Shown in pieces: positions 9,011 through 17,365 of a stretch of 64,000 nucleotides of DNA (position 1 is the first letter of the stretch; every line of letters begins with the position of its first letter). The stretch lies in the NCBI RefSeq assembly GCF_035481675.1, contig NZ_JAYJJW010000002.1, forward strand, positions 482,641 to 546,640. The letters are read 5' to 3'. Under the pieces are notes generated by a model. The model saw only the letters and a list, made by a program, of their open reading frames with translations, ran no database searches and was not told where the DNA came from. The position numbers and the translations under genes are program-made. The stretch is from Alteriqipengyuania_B sp035481675. GTDB taxonomy: Bacteria > Pseudomonadota > Alphaproteobacteria > Sphingomonadales > Sphingomonadaceae.

Positions 9011-10078
9011 TCACTGCGAGCCGATGACAGACATCAGGTCAATGCAACGGTCGGCCGCTTGATCTACCAAGTCTTCGATATCCGACCCGCGATCATACTG
9101 ATCGATTATGGTCGGTGCTAATGTACGCGACACGAGGTTGACCCACGGAACAGCATACCAGTTCTCCTTCGGATCAAGCGGCGATCGAAGAACCTTGGAC
9201 GAATAGGTGGCCTGTCCCCACGCGACTGCCAGAGGTTCTTCTGCCAACCAGCCCCAATTTATGCTCGACGGTGCCGGGCACCGAGCAAGGAATCGGGCGG
9301 TAAGTGCTTGCTTTTGGGCTCTTGGCTGCTTGGACGAGATAAAATGAACCAGCTCGTGGAAGACGATGGTGTCCCAATAGGAGGGGGCAATCTCGGTCGG
9401 CGGACTTTGAAGGAGAATGAATGAGCCAGCGATAGGTTCGGCCGATGCCACATTGCCGGGCGGTCGGCGTGTGAAGAGGACAGTGAATTCGCCATCCAGA
9501 TCGCTTCGATAGAATTTCGCTATGGACGCGATGAAATCTGCCGCCGCTAACGACTTGAGCCTAGCTTGAAGTTCCGAAGCACGTTGCTGAAGCGCCGAAC
9601 TGTCCGCGAGCAGCAAACGCCACTCTGGTTGGAAGTGCCGGTAGAAGCCCCTTAGCATCTCGGCGTCACTGACACTTGCAGCCTTTTCTAAGCTGGCCAG
9701 TGCTGCCTCGATTGTCGTGTGTTGAAGAAAGTGCGCGGCGAGGGGGTCGGAAGCTGCAGTCAATTGATCGCGCGACGCGAAGATACCGTCCGGGGATGAT
9801 CTTGGATCGGGAGACCCTTGCCCCTTCAGGATCGTCCGGCGCCGGTATTCCTTGTAACTGTCAACCCATTGCTGATCCGCCTCGGTCCATCCAAACCGTG
9901 CCTCCCATTCCTCTCGATAGGCCGGAATAGTGTTGCCCGGGAGCCAGTCACTCATGTTGTCCATCGTGGAAAACAGGTCTGCTGTCTCGCGGTAGGAAAC
10001 TGTCAGCGTCAAGTTGGCGTGTGCCTTGAAAGGGAACAGCAGCAAGACCGCTACAGCTATCAGAAGGCGCGCCATCAT
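9011..10078 (-). CDS. Secreted protein with HExxH zinc-protease-like motif, unrecognised family
   Basis: A 355-residue protein I do not recognise. It begins with a signal peptide (MMARLLIAVAVLLLFPFKAHA) preceded by a GGAGAGAC ribosome site, which fixes the start at 10078. Residues 241-245 read HELVH inside FHELVHFIS, the zinc site of gluzincin-type peptidases. A candidate third ligand lies in NWGWLAEEPLAVAWG some 35-40 residues later. The region between is rich in helices and charged residues. Its base composition is less GC-rich than both flanking blocks, and it sits alone between an acyl-CoA operon and gmk, so it may have been acquired horizontally. Peptidase activity is a guess from the motif and context within the protein. 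Confidence 0.72.
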   Translation of the reverse strand: MMARLLIAVAVLLLFPFKAHANLTLTVSYRETADLFSTMDNMSDWLPGNTIPAYREEWEARFGWTEADQQWVDSYKEYRRRTILKGQGSPDPRSSPDGIFASRDQLTAASDPLAAHFLQHTTIEAALASLEKAASVSDAEMLRGFYRHFQPEWRLLLADSSALQQRASELQARLKSLAAADFIASIAKFYRSDLDGEFTVLFTRRPPGNVASAEPIAGSFILLQSPPTEIAPSYWDTIVFHELVHFISSKQPRAQKQALTARFLARCPAPSSINWGWLAEEPLAVAWGQATYSSKVLRSPLDPKENWYAVPWVNLVSRTLAPTIIDQYDRGSDIEDLVDQAADRCIDLMSVIGSQ

Positions 10079-10154
10079 TTGTCTCTCCGATAATGACCCG
10101 ACCAAGTCATGATGATCGACATTCAAAGTCTATTTTCAGGGGGCGAACCCGACA

Positions 10155-10805
10155 TCACCCCATCAATTCGCGCACGAAGGGGATCAGCCCGGTCTGGCGC
10201 GTGCGCTTCATGCGCTCCGCGTGCAAGATCTCGCGGACCTTGGCGTAGCATTCGTCCAGGTCGTCGTTGATCACGACGTAATCGTATTCCGCCCAGTGGC
10301 TGATTTCCGCGCGGGCGCGTTCCATGCGGGCGTCGATCACTTCGGCGCTGTCCTGTGCGCGGCCTTCCAGCCGGCGGCGCAGTTCGGCGATGCTGGGGGG
10401 CAGGATGAACACGCTGACCGTGTCCTGCTGGTCCTTCTGGTACAGCTGCTGCGTACCCTGCCAGTCGATGTCGAACAGGAAGTCCTGCCCGTGCTTCAGC
10501 GCGTCGCGGATGCGCCCTTTGGGGGTGCCATAGCGGTGGCCGAAGACGTGCGCCCATTCGTAGAAATCGTCCTCCTCGACCATCCGGTCGAACTCGGCGT
10601 CATCGACGAAAAAATAATGCACCCCGTCCTTCTCGCCGGGCCGCATCGGGCGGGTTGTGACAGACACCGACAGCTTGATCGCCTCGTCGGTCTCCAGCAA
10701 CTTGCGCGAGATCGTGGTCTTACCCGCGCCGGAGGGCGAGGAGAGGATGAACATCAGCCCGCGGCGGGCAAGGTCGGTGTGCGAGAGCGCTTTGTGTTCG
10801 GCCAT
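10155..10805 (-). CDS. gmk: Guanylate kinase
   Basis: A 216-residue enzyme that phosphorylates GMP to GDP with ATP. The P-loop SSPSGAGKTT lies at about residues 22-31, followed by SVSVTTRPMRPGEKDGVHYFFV (GMP site, Arg and Tyr present) and a GHRYGTPKG lid segment. Length and order match the family. The start at 10805 (MAEHKALSHT) was chosen because the frame upstream encodes no conserved sequence and this start leaves a normal short N-extension. It probably supplies GDP for GTP and, indirectly, for (p)ppGpp made by the Rsh enzyme further along the window. Confidence 0.95.
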   Translation of the reverse strand: MAEHKALSHTDLARRGLMFILSSPSGAGKTTISRKLLETDEAIKLSVSVTTRPMRPGEKDGVHYFFVDDAEFDRMVEEDDFYEWAHVFGHRYGTPKGRIRDALKHGQDFLFDIDWQGTQQLYQKDQQDTVSVFILPPSIAELRRRLEGRAQDSAEVIDARMERARAEISHWAEYDYVVINDDLDECYAKVREILHAERMKRTRQTGLIPFVRELMG

Positions 10806-10861
10806 GCCCGCGCTTGCCGCATGGGGCAGGGTTAAATCAACCCTGCGCAGCGATGGCGGCC

Positions 10862-11278
10862 TTATTCCTCGGCCTGCTTGTTGAGCAGCTTGTCGCCCGC
10901 GCGGCGGGCACTGCGGCGACCGCGACTGCGATCCCATAGCGTTTTTGCCAGCAATCCGCCGCCCACCAGCGCCGCACCGGGCAGCGAACGCGTCGCGACC
11001 TTGGTGGCGCCGTACGCCGCCAGCGCATGGAGCATCGAGCGGTTTTCCACCGCGTCTTTCGCGAAATTGCGGCCGTAACGGCGCTGAAGCAGCCCCTTCT
11101 CCACCGTCTGGCGCGCGATGCGGCCCACGCTGCGCAGGACCAGGTCATGGATCAGCAGGTTGGTGGCGGCATTCGGGCTGGGGCCCGCGACTTCGGGGCC
11201 ATCGCTGCCGATATCGTCGCCGATGTCGCGCAGCTTGCGTGCGCCGCGGTCCGTGATGTGCTTCGATCGTCTTGCCAT
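10862..11278 (-). CDS. Conserved-looking hypothetical protein, basic and Ala-rich
   Basis: A 138-residue protein of unknown function. It is strongly basic at both ends (MARRSKHITDRGARKL and the RSRGRRSARRAGDKLLNK tail) with a hydrophobic Gly/Ala segment (LPGAALVGGGLLAKTLW) at about residues 98-114 that could be one membrane helix. Good codon use and its tight place after the SspB gene (38-base gap) argue that it is real. The basic flanks with a single hydrophobic stretch suggest a small membrane-associated protein, but no domain can be named. Confidence 0.7.
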   Translation of the reverse strand: MARRSKHITDRGARKLRDIGDDIGSDGPEVAGPSPNAATNLLIHDLVLRSVGRIARQTVEKGLLQRRYGRNFAKDAVENRSMLHALAAYGATKVATRSLPGAALVGGGLLAKTLWDRSRGRRSARRAGDKLLNKQAEE

Positions 11279-11316
11279 TTCGGCCCCCGGTTGCGGCGGG
11301 CCTCGGGACGCCCGCG

Positions 11317-11820
11317 TTATTTCTTGCGGCCGAAATCGACCGTGACGACATTGGAGCCGTCTTCGCTTTCGGTAACGAGCGGGCCTGCGCCCTGTTCCGG
11401 CGCGTCGTTTTCCGCATCGTCGTGCGGTTCGGGCGAAATGTCCGGCATGTTGGCCTGGAACTGTAGCCCGAAATCGACCGCCGGATCGACGAAAGCGGTG
11501 ATCGCGGAATAGGGGATCTGCAGCTTGGCCGGGATTTGGTTGAAGGACAGGCCGACCTGGAAGCCTTCCTCGTCCACCTCCAGGTCCCAGAACTTGTTCT
11601 GCAGCACGATGGTCATTTCGTCGGGGAAACGTTCCGTCAGGTGCTTGGGGATGGAAACGCCGGGCGCGCCGGTCTTGAACGTGATGTAGAAGTGGTGCTC
11701 GCCCGGCAGGGTGGCGCCGTTGGCCTGGATTTCGCCCAGCACCCGGCCGACCACGGCGCGCAGGGCCTCCTGCACGATTTCGTCATAGGGGATCAGGCTG
11801 TCGGGCGTCTCTTCGCTCAT
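11317..11820 (-). CDS. sspB: SspB-family ClpXP adaptor protein
   Basis: A 167-residue protein of the alphaproteobacterial SspB family. SspB binds ssrA-tagged peptides and delivers them to ClpXP. The folded part is LIPYDEIVQEALRAVVGRVL to about residue 115, with EHHFYITFKTGAPGV and the FWDLEV and SFNQIPAKLQIPYSAITAFVDP strands. A long acidic linker follows (SPEPHDDAENDAPEQ), ending in a conserved-type VVTVDFGRKK tail that would dock on the ClpX zinc domain. The ATG at 11820 begins MSEETPDSLIPYDEI; the upstream ATG adds 14 residues unlike the family. It is divergent from hisB. Confidence 0.9.
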   Translation of the reverse strand: MSEETPDSLIPYDEIVQEALRAVVGRVLGEIQANGATLPGEHHFYITFKTGAPGVSIPKHLTERFPDEMTIVLQNKFWDLEVDEEGFQVGLSFNQIPAKLQIPYSAITAFVDPAVDFGLQFQANMPDISPEPHDDAENDAPEQGAGPLVTESEDGSNVVTVDFGRKK

Positions 11821-11937
11821 GCGCCGAGTGATGTAGCGCGCATCCTGCCCGGTCAAGCGCAATTGTGCGGTTTTGCAGGCAATCGAAGCCCGTTTCCCCC
11901 ATTGCGCGCATGGCAGCAGCTTCTATAGGCTTGCCCC

Positions 11938-12531
11938 ATGCGCACCGCCTCCCTCAGCCGCGACACTGCGGAGACGAAAATCGCCGTCGAGGTCAATCTC
12001 GACGGGACCGGCAGCTACGAGGTCTCGACCGGCATCGGCTTCCTCGACCACATGGTCGAACAGTTCAGCCGCCATTCGCTGATCGACGTCACGATGAAAG
12101 TGGACGGCGACCTGCACGTGGACCAGCACCACACGACCGAGGACAGCGCGCTGGCGCTGGGCCAGGTGCTGGCGAAGGCGCTGGGCGACAAGGGCGGCAT
12201 CGGCCGCTACGGCAGCGCCTATTCGCCGATGGACGAAACGCTGGCGCGCGTGTCGCTCGACATTTCGGGCCGGCCCTACATGGTGTGGAAAGCCAAATTC
12301 ACGCAGGAAAAGCTGGGCGAATGGGACACCGAGCTGATCGAGCACTGGTTCCATTCGGTCGCGCAGACGGCGGGCATCACGCTGCACTGCGAGCTATTGT
12401 ACGGCACCAACAACCACCACATCTGCGAAGCGCTGTACAAGGGCTTTGCTCGCGCGATGCGGCAGGCGGTGGAGATCGACCCGCGCAAGGGCGGGGCGAT
12501 ACCCAGCACCAAGGGCACGCTGAGTGACTGA
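11938..12531 (+). CDS. hisB: Imidazoleglycerol-phosphate dehydratase
   Basis: A 197-residue enzyme of histidine synthesis that dehydrates imidazole glycerol phosphate to imidazole acetol phosphate. The twin metal-binding motifs are plain: DQHHTTEDSALALGQ near residue 64 and the second HHICEALYKGFARA near residue 161. It is the monofunctional form without a phosphatase domain. It opens the hisB-hisH-hisA-hisF run and its last 8 bases overlap the hisH start. The short divergent gap to sspB must hold the promoter. Confidence 0.97.
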   Translation: MRTASLSRDTAETKIAVEVNLDGTGSYEVSTGIGFLDHMVEQFSRHSLIDVTMKVDGDLHVDQHHTTEDSALALGQVLAKALGDKGGIGRYGSAYSPMDETLARVSLDISGRPYMVWKAKFTQEKLGEWDTELIEHWFHSVAQTAGITLHCELLYGTNNHHICEALYKGFARAMRQAVEIDPRKGGAIPSTKGTLSD

Positions 12532-13150
12532 ATCCGTCGCGCTGATCGATTACGGCGCGGGCAACCTCCACTCGGTGCACAACGCGCTGAAGGCCGTGGG
12601 GGCCGACGTTGCGGTGACCGCCGATCCCGCCGTCGTGGCAGAAGCGGACCGGATCGTCCTGCCCGGGGTCGGCGCGTTCGGCGCCTGCGCGCGCGGGCTT
12701 CGCGGTGTCGATGGCATGGTGGAAGCGCTCGACAACAGGGTACGGCGCGATGGCGTGCCTTTCCTCGGCATCTGCGTCGGCATGCAATTGCTCGCCACGC
12801 GCGGGCTGGAGTTCGAGGAAGTTCCCGGCCTCGGCTGGATCGCGGGCGAGGTGCGGTTGATCGAGCCGGCCGACAACACGATCAAGGTGCCGCACATGGG
12901 CTGGAACGATGTCGCACCGATGGGCCATCCGGGGGCCGCCGAGCTGGTCGAAGCGGGCGAGGCCTATTTCCTGCATTCCTATGCCTTCCACGCCGAACGC
13001 GGGCACGATGTCGCTGCGATGACCGACCACGGCGGCGGGATCGTGGCCGCCGTGGCGCACGAGAATATCCTCGGCGTGCAGTTCCATCCCGAAAAGAGCC
13101 AGCGCTACGGGCTCGACCTCCTTTCCCGCTTCCTCGACTGGAACCCCTGA
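12524..13150 (+). CDS. hisH: Imidazole glycerol phosphate synthase, glutaminase subunit
   Basis: A 208-residue class I glutamine amidotransferase. It releases ammonia from glutamine for HisF. The nucleophile is C84 in GICVGMQLL, and the His/Glu partners lie in GVQFHPEKSQ near the C-terminus. The N-terminal DYGAGNLHSV is the family signature. It overlaps hisB by 8 bases and hisA by one base, so the block is translated as a coupled unit. Confidence 0.97.
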   Translation: MTESVALIDYGAGNLHSVHNALKAVGADVAVTADPAVVAEADRIVLPGVGAFGACARGLRGVDGMVEALDNRVRRDGVPFLGICVGMQLLATRGLEFEEVPGLGWIAGEVRLIEPADNTIKVPHMGWNDVAPMGHPGAAELVEAGEAYFLHSYAFHAERGHDVAAMTDHGGGIVAAVAHENILGVQFHPEKSQRYGLDLLSRFLDWNP

Positions 13151-13881
13151 TGATCGTTTTCCCCGCCATCGACCTCAAGAACGGCGAAGTCGTGCGTCTG
13201 GCCGAAGGGGACATGGGCCGCGCCACCGTCTATGGCGACGACCCGGCGGCGCAGGCGATGCTGTTCGCCGACGCCGGGGCAGGGCACCTGCATGTCGTCG
13301 ACCTCGACGGCGCGTTTGCCGGTGAAAGCCGCAATCGCGAGGCGGTGGAAGCCATCGTCTCTGCCTTTCCCGGCCACGTCCAGCTTGGCGGCGGAATCCG
13401 CACGCCCGAAGCGGTGGAGGGCTGGTTCAACCTCGGCGTGGCGCGCGTGGTCATCGGCTCCGCCGCGCTGAAGGACCCGCAGTTCGTGAAGGACATGGCG
13501 GCCGCATGGGAAGGCGGCATCGTGGTGGCGGTTGATGCCAAGGACGGCATGGTCGCGACCGAGGGCTGGGCCGAAGTCTCCGACGTGCCCGTGCACGACA
13601 TGGCCCGCCGGTTCGAGGACGCGGGCGTCGCCAGCCTGCTGTTCACCGACATCGGCCGCGATGGGCTGCTGAAGGGCTGCAACATCGACGCGACGCTGGA
13701 CCTGGCGCGGCGCACCGACCTGCCGGTGATCGCCAGCGGCGGGGTGAAGGGGCTGGACGACATCCATGTCCTCTCCCTCCACGCGACCGAGGGGATCGAG
13801 GGCGTCATCACCGGCCGCGCGCTTTATGAAGGCCGGCTGGACCTCGGCGCGGCGCTGGCGATGGCGGCGCGGGCTGCATGA
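13150..13881 (+). CDS. hisA: ProFAR (phosphoribosylformimino-AICAR phosphate) isomerase
   Basis: A 243-residue TIM-barrel isomerase that opens the ribose ring of ProFAR to give PRFAR for HisF-HisH. The two catalytic aspartates sit in FPAIDLKNG at the first strand and in IVVAVDAKDG at the middle. Phosphate loops read LGGGIRTPE and IASGGVKGLDD, the duplicated half-barrel pattern shared with HisF. Start and stop overlap both neighbours, as usual for the cluster. Confidence 0.97.
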   Translation: MIVFPAIDLKNGEVVRLAEGDMGRATVYGDDPAAQAMLFADAGAGHLHVVDLDGAFAGESRNREAVEAIVSAFPGHVQLGGGIRTPEAVEGWFNLGVARVVIGSAALKDPQFVKDMAAAWEGGIVVAVDAKDGMVATEGWAEVSDVPVHDMARRFEDAGVASLLFTDIGRDGLLKGCNIDATLDLARRTDLPVIASGGVKGLDDIHVLSLHATEGIEGVITGRALYEGRLDLGAALAMAARAA

Positions 13882-14636
13882 CCGTCCGGGTCCGTGTCAT
13901 CCCCTGCCTCGACGTGGCCGACGGGCGCGTGGTGAAGGGGGTCAATTTCGTCGACTTGCAGGATGCGGGCGATCCCGTCGAGCAGGCGCAGGCCTACGAC
14001 GCGGCGGGGGCGGACGAGCTGTGCTTCCTCGACATTTCCGCGACGCACGAAGGGCGCGGCACCTTGCTCGACATCGTCCGGCGCACGGCGGAGGTGTGTT
14101 TCATGCCGCTGACCGTGGGTGGCGGCGTGCGCAGCGTGGAGGACGCGCGGGCGCTGCTGCTGGCGGGGGCGGACAAGGTCGCGGTCAATTCCGCGGCCGT
14201 CACCCGGCCCGAGCTCGTCAGCGAGATCGCGGAAAGATTCGGCAGCCAGTGCATCGTCGCCAGCGTGGACGCGCGGCGGAGCGGCGATGGCTGGGAAATC
14301 TTTACCCACGGCGGGCGCAAGGCCACCGGGATCGATGCGGTCGAGCATGCGGTAAAGCTGGCCGGCCTTGGCGCGGGCGAGTTGCTGGTGACTTCGATGG
14401 ACGGCGACGGGACGAAGGCCGGCTACGACCTCGAACTCACCCGCACGATCGCCGACGCGGTTTCCGTGCCGGTGGTGGCGAGCGGCGGGGTCGGTACGCT
14501 CGATCACCTGGTCGAGGGCGTGCGCGAAGGCCATGCGAGCGCAGTGCTGGCCGCGTCCATTTTCCACTTCGGCACGCACACGATTGCAGAGGCGCACGCC
14601 GCCCTGCGCGCGGCAGGGGTGCCTGCCCGTTCCTGA
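13878..14636 (+). CDS. hisF: Imidazole glycerol phosphate synthase, cyclase subunit
   Basis: A 252-residue TIM-barrel cyclase. It uses ammonia from HisH to form imidazole glycerol phosphate and AICAR. The first catalytic Asp is in VIPCLDVADGRVVKGVNF and the second in IVASVDARRSGDG. Phosphate loops are VGGGVRSVEDA and VASGGVGTLDHL. It overlaps hisA by four bases (ATGA). Downstream, the normal run to hisE is interrupted by a small PEP-CTERM gene. Confidence 0.97.
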   Translation: MTVRVRVIPCLDVADGRVVKGVNFVDLQDAGDPVEQAQAYDAAGADELCFLDISATHEGRGTLLDIVRRTAEVCFMPLTVGGGVRSVEDARALLLAGADKVAVNSAAVTRPELVSEIAERFGSQCIVASVDARRSGDGWEIFTHGGRKATGIDAVEHAVKLAGLGAGELLVTSMDGDGTKAGYDLELTRTIADAVSVPVVASGGVGTLDHLVEGVREGHASAVLAASIFHFGTHTIAEAHAALRAAGVPARS

Positions 14637-14734
14637 CAAGGCCCGACTAAGGATTTCGCTCGGCGCGGTCTCAAATCGGGACGCCGCCGAGAGCGCGCTT
14701 GTGCAGTGCAGCGATCAGGCGCTGGGGTGCCGCC

Positions 14735-14902
14735 ATGCGCACCCTTGCCCCTATCGTCCTGCTGCTGTCCGCCGCGCCTGCCGCTGCGAGCGGGGGTACC
14801 GAGGTGCCCGAGCCTTCCAGCCTCGCCATCTTCGGCCTCGGCGTGCTGGGCGTGATCGTCGGTCGCCAGGCGGCCAAGCGCCGCGCGGACGACGACGCCT
14901 AG
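14735..14902 (+). CDS. PEP-CTERM micro-protein inside the his cluster
   Basis: A 55-residue protein made of little more than two sorting signals. Residues 1-19 (MRTLAPIVLLLSAAPAAAS) are a signal peptide. After a five-residue linker comes VPEPSSLAIFGLGVLGVIVGRQAAKRR, a textbook PEP-CTERM tail (VPEP box, one hydrophobic helix, Arg-rich end) recognised by exosortase. No passenger domain remains between them. It lies between hisF and hisE in the same direction, so it is probably co-transcribed with histidine genes. An upstream start would add 12 residues and spoil the signal peptide. Its role is unknown; no exosortase gene is in the window. Confidence 0.78.
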   Translation: MRTLAPIVLLLSAAPAAASGGTEVPEPSSLAIFGLGVLGVIVGRQAAKRRADDDA

Positions 14903-14938
14903 CTTGATTCCCCGTGCCCCGCGCGCCATGCGGGGGCC

Positions 14939-15253
14939 ATGGACATCCTCCACCGTCTCGAGACCACCATCGCGCAGCGCCGCAGCGCGCCTGCGGAAAG
15001 CTCCTACGTCGCCCAGCTCAACGCGCGCGGCTTGCCCGTCATCGCCCGCAAGCTGGGCGAAGAAGCGACCGAAGCGGTCGTCGCAGCGCTCACCGGCAGC
15101 GATGAGGAACTGACGGGGGAGGCGGCGGATGTGATCTTCCACCTCCTCGTGCTGCTGGATGCGAAAGGCATCGCGCTTGCCGACGTCATGGCGGAACTGG
15201 AGCGGCGCGAGGGGACTTCGGGGATCGAGGAAAAAGCGAGCAGGAGCGACTGA
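14939..15253 (+). CDS. hisE: Phosphoribosyl-ATP pyrophosphatase
   Basis: A 104-residue all-helical MazG-like pyrophosphatase that hydrolyses PR-ATP to PR-AMP in the second step of histidine synthesis. The metal-binding helices show KLGEEATEAVVAAL and ELTGEAADVIFHLLVLL, the E-x3-E ... E-x2-D pattern of the family. It is the single-domain form; no hisI is fused or adjacent. Its stop overlaps the start of the HIT-protein gene by one base. Confidence 0.95.
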   Translation: MDILHRLETTIAQRRSAPAESSYVAQLNARGLPVIARKLGEEATEAVVAALTGSDEELTGEAADVIFHLLVLLDAKGIALADVMAELERREGTSGIEEKASRSD

Positions 15254-15633
15254 TGCCGATCGACGCCACGCAAGCCTACGACGACGACAATCTCTTCGCG
15301 AAAATCCTGCGCGGCGAGATCCCGTCCACCAAGGTGTACGACGACGAATGGGCCTATGCCTTCGAGGATATCAATCCGCAGGCGGCCACGCACTGGCTGG
15401 TGATCCCCAAGGGGCGCTATGTCAGCTGGGACGATTTTTCCGCCACGGCGAGCGCCGAGGAGATCGCAGGTTTCGTACGCGCCGTGGGCGAGGTTGCCCG
15501 CAAGGCCGGCTTCGTGGAGCCCGGCTATCGCCTGCTCGCCAATGTCGGCGGGCACGGCGGACAGGAGGTGCCGCACCTGCACGTCCACGTCTTTGCCGGC
15601 GAGCCACTGGGCCCGATGATCGCCCGCCGCTGA
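15253..15633 (+). CDS. HIT family (histidine triad) nucleotide-binding protein
   Basis: A 126-residue HINT-type protein that hydrolyses purine nucleoside phosphoramidates or adenylates. The triad HLHVHVF has its histidines at 108, 110 and 112. The N-terminal FAKILRGEIPSTKVYDDE and the THWLVIPKG strand are typical of the HinT branch. It is coupled to hisE by a one-base overlap, an arrangement common in alphaproteobacteria. The physiological substrate is not known. Confidence 0.94.
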   Translation: MPIDATQAYDDDNLFAKILRGEIPSTKVYDDEWAYAFEDINPQAATHWLVIPKGRYVSWDDFSATASAEEIAGFVRAVGEVARKAGFVEPGYRLLANVGGHGGQEVPHLHVHVFAGEPLGPMIARR

Positions 15634-15737
15634 GCGCGCTGTCGCGAGGCGGCGAGGGCGACGAACCGACGCTGCCGTTCGATCAAAAGCGCTGCCCCTA
15701 CGTTAACCCTGCTTGCCGAGCGACTCGGCGCTCCGCT

Positions 15738-16202
15738 ATGGGACAGGGCGTGTTGCCCAACCCCCCTTCCGGCGTCTTCGACGGCGCGCGCCACCTTTAT
15801 GCGGTGCGGGTCTATTACGAGGACACCGATCTTTCGGGCATCGTCTATCACGCCAATTACCTGCGCTGGTTCGAACGCGCCCGGTCGGACGTGCTGCGCA
15901 TGCTCGGCATCGACCAGCGCGCCGCGATCGAGGCGGGCGAGGGGGCCTATGCCGTCGCCGACCTGCAGCTTGCCTACAAGCGGCCCGCCAAGCTGGACGA
16001 CGACGTGCTGATCGAAACGCGCTGCACCGCGATGGGCGCGGCCAGCGTCACGATGGCGCAGGTCGCGACCCGCGCGGGCGAAGTGCTGGCGGAGGCGAGC
16101 TTGCGCATCGGCTTCGTCGCGCCCAATGGCCGCCCGCGCCGCCAGCCTGCCGAATGGCGCGAAGCCTTTACCCGGATCCTCGACGAAGAAAGCCAGCAAT
16201 GA
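15738..16202 (+). CDS. ybgC: Tol-Pal-associated acyl-CoA thioesterase
   Basis: A 154-residue hot-dog-fold thioesterase. YYEDTDLSGIVYHANYLRWFERARSD near residue 22 holds the catalytic Asp (DTD) and the H-N-Y motif of the YbgC group. It is the usual first gene of the tol-pal operon, and its stop overlaps the tolQ start by four bases (ATGA). About 100 bases separate it from the HIT gene; the tol promoter probably lies there. In proteobacteria it acts on acyl groups during envelope lipid metabolism; the physiological substrate is unsettled. Confidence 0.93.
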   Translation: MGQGVLPNPPSGVFDGARHLYAVRVYYEDTDLSGIVYHANYLRWFERARSDVLRMLGIDQRAAIEAGEGAYAVADLQLAYKRPAKLDDDVLIETRCTAMGAASVTMAQVATRAGEVLAEASLRIGFVAPNGRPRRQPAEWREAFTRILDEESQQ

Positions 16203-16905
16203 ACGTGATGAATTTCCTCGCCGCAGCCGTCCCGGCGGCCCCGACCCGGCTCGATCCGGTCGAACTGTTCCTGCAGGCCGATATCGTGGTGCAGGTGGTG
16301 ATGGCGCTGCTGCTGATTGCCAGCGTCGTCAGCTGGGCGATCATCATCGGCTTTTCGCTGCGCATCGGCAGGATGGGCCGCGCCAACACCCGGTTCGAGC
16401 GGGACTTCTGGGAAAGCGAGGCCGAGGGGCAGATCCCCGATTTGCGCGGCAAGAGCGATATCGCCAGCGCCCGCGTGGCCCGCAGCGGCATGAGCGAATT
16501 TAAGCGCTCCACCGGGAAGGGCGCGGTCGACCGTGACGGCGCGCGCGAACGCATGGCGACCGCGATGGGCGCGCAGGTAGCGGTAGAGGCGGATACGCTG
16601 GCCGACCGGCTGGGATTCCTCGCCACGCTCGGTTCGGTCGCGCCTTTCGTGGGCCTGTTCGGCACCGTCTGGGGCATTATGAACAGTTTCTTCCAGATCG
16701 GCGCGCAGCAGAACTCCTCGCTCGCCGTGGTTGCGCCTGGCATCGCGGAGGCGCTGTTCGCCACCGCCATCGGCCTGTTTGCCGCAATCCCGGCGGTCAT
16801 CGCCTACAACCGCTTTTCCGGCCGGGTGAATTCCTTCGAGGCCCGCCTGCAACGCTTCGCCGACCGCTTCCACGCGACGCTGAGCCGCGAGATCGAGACC
16901 CGCTG

Positions 16906-16906
<1 letters not shown>
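16199..16906 (+). CDS. tolQ: Tol-Pal system proton channel subunit TolQ
   Basis: A 235-residue inner-membrane protein of the MotA/TolQ/ExbB family. Three membrane segments are visible: VVMALLLIASVVSWAIIIGF near residue 34, FLATLGSVAPFVGLFGTVWGIMNSF, and IAEALFATAIGLFAAIPAVIAYN. The GLFGTVWGIM and ATAIGLFAAIPAV motifs line the ion path. With TolR it converts proton flow into movement of TolA, keeping the outer membrane tethered during division. It starts at 16199, overlapping ybgC. Confidence 0.96.
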
Positions 16907-17355
<449 letters not shown>

Positions 17356-17365
17356 CCGATTGTCC

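Noticed and set aside
8834..9121. 95-codon plus-strand frame in the less GC-rich patch
   Set aside because: Overlaps the HExxH gene in antisense, no ribosome site, no family resemblance.
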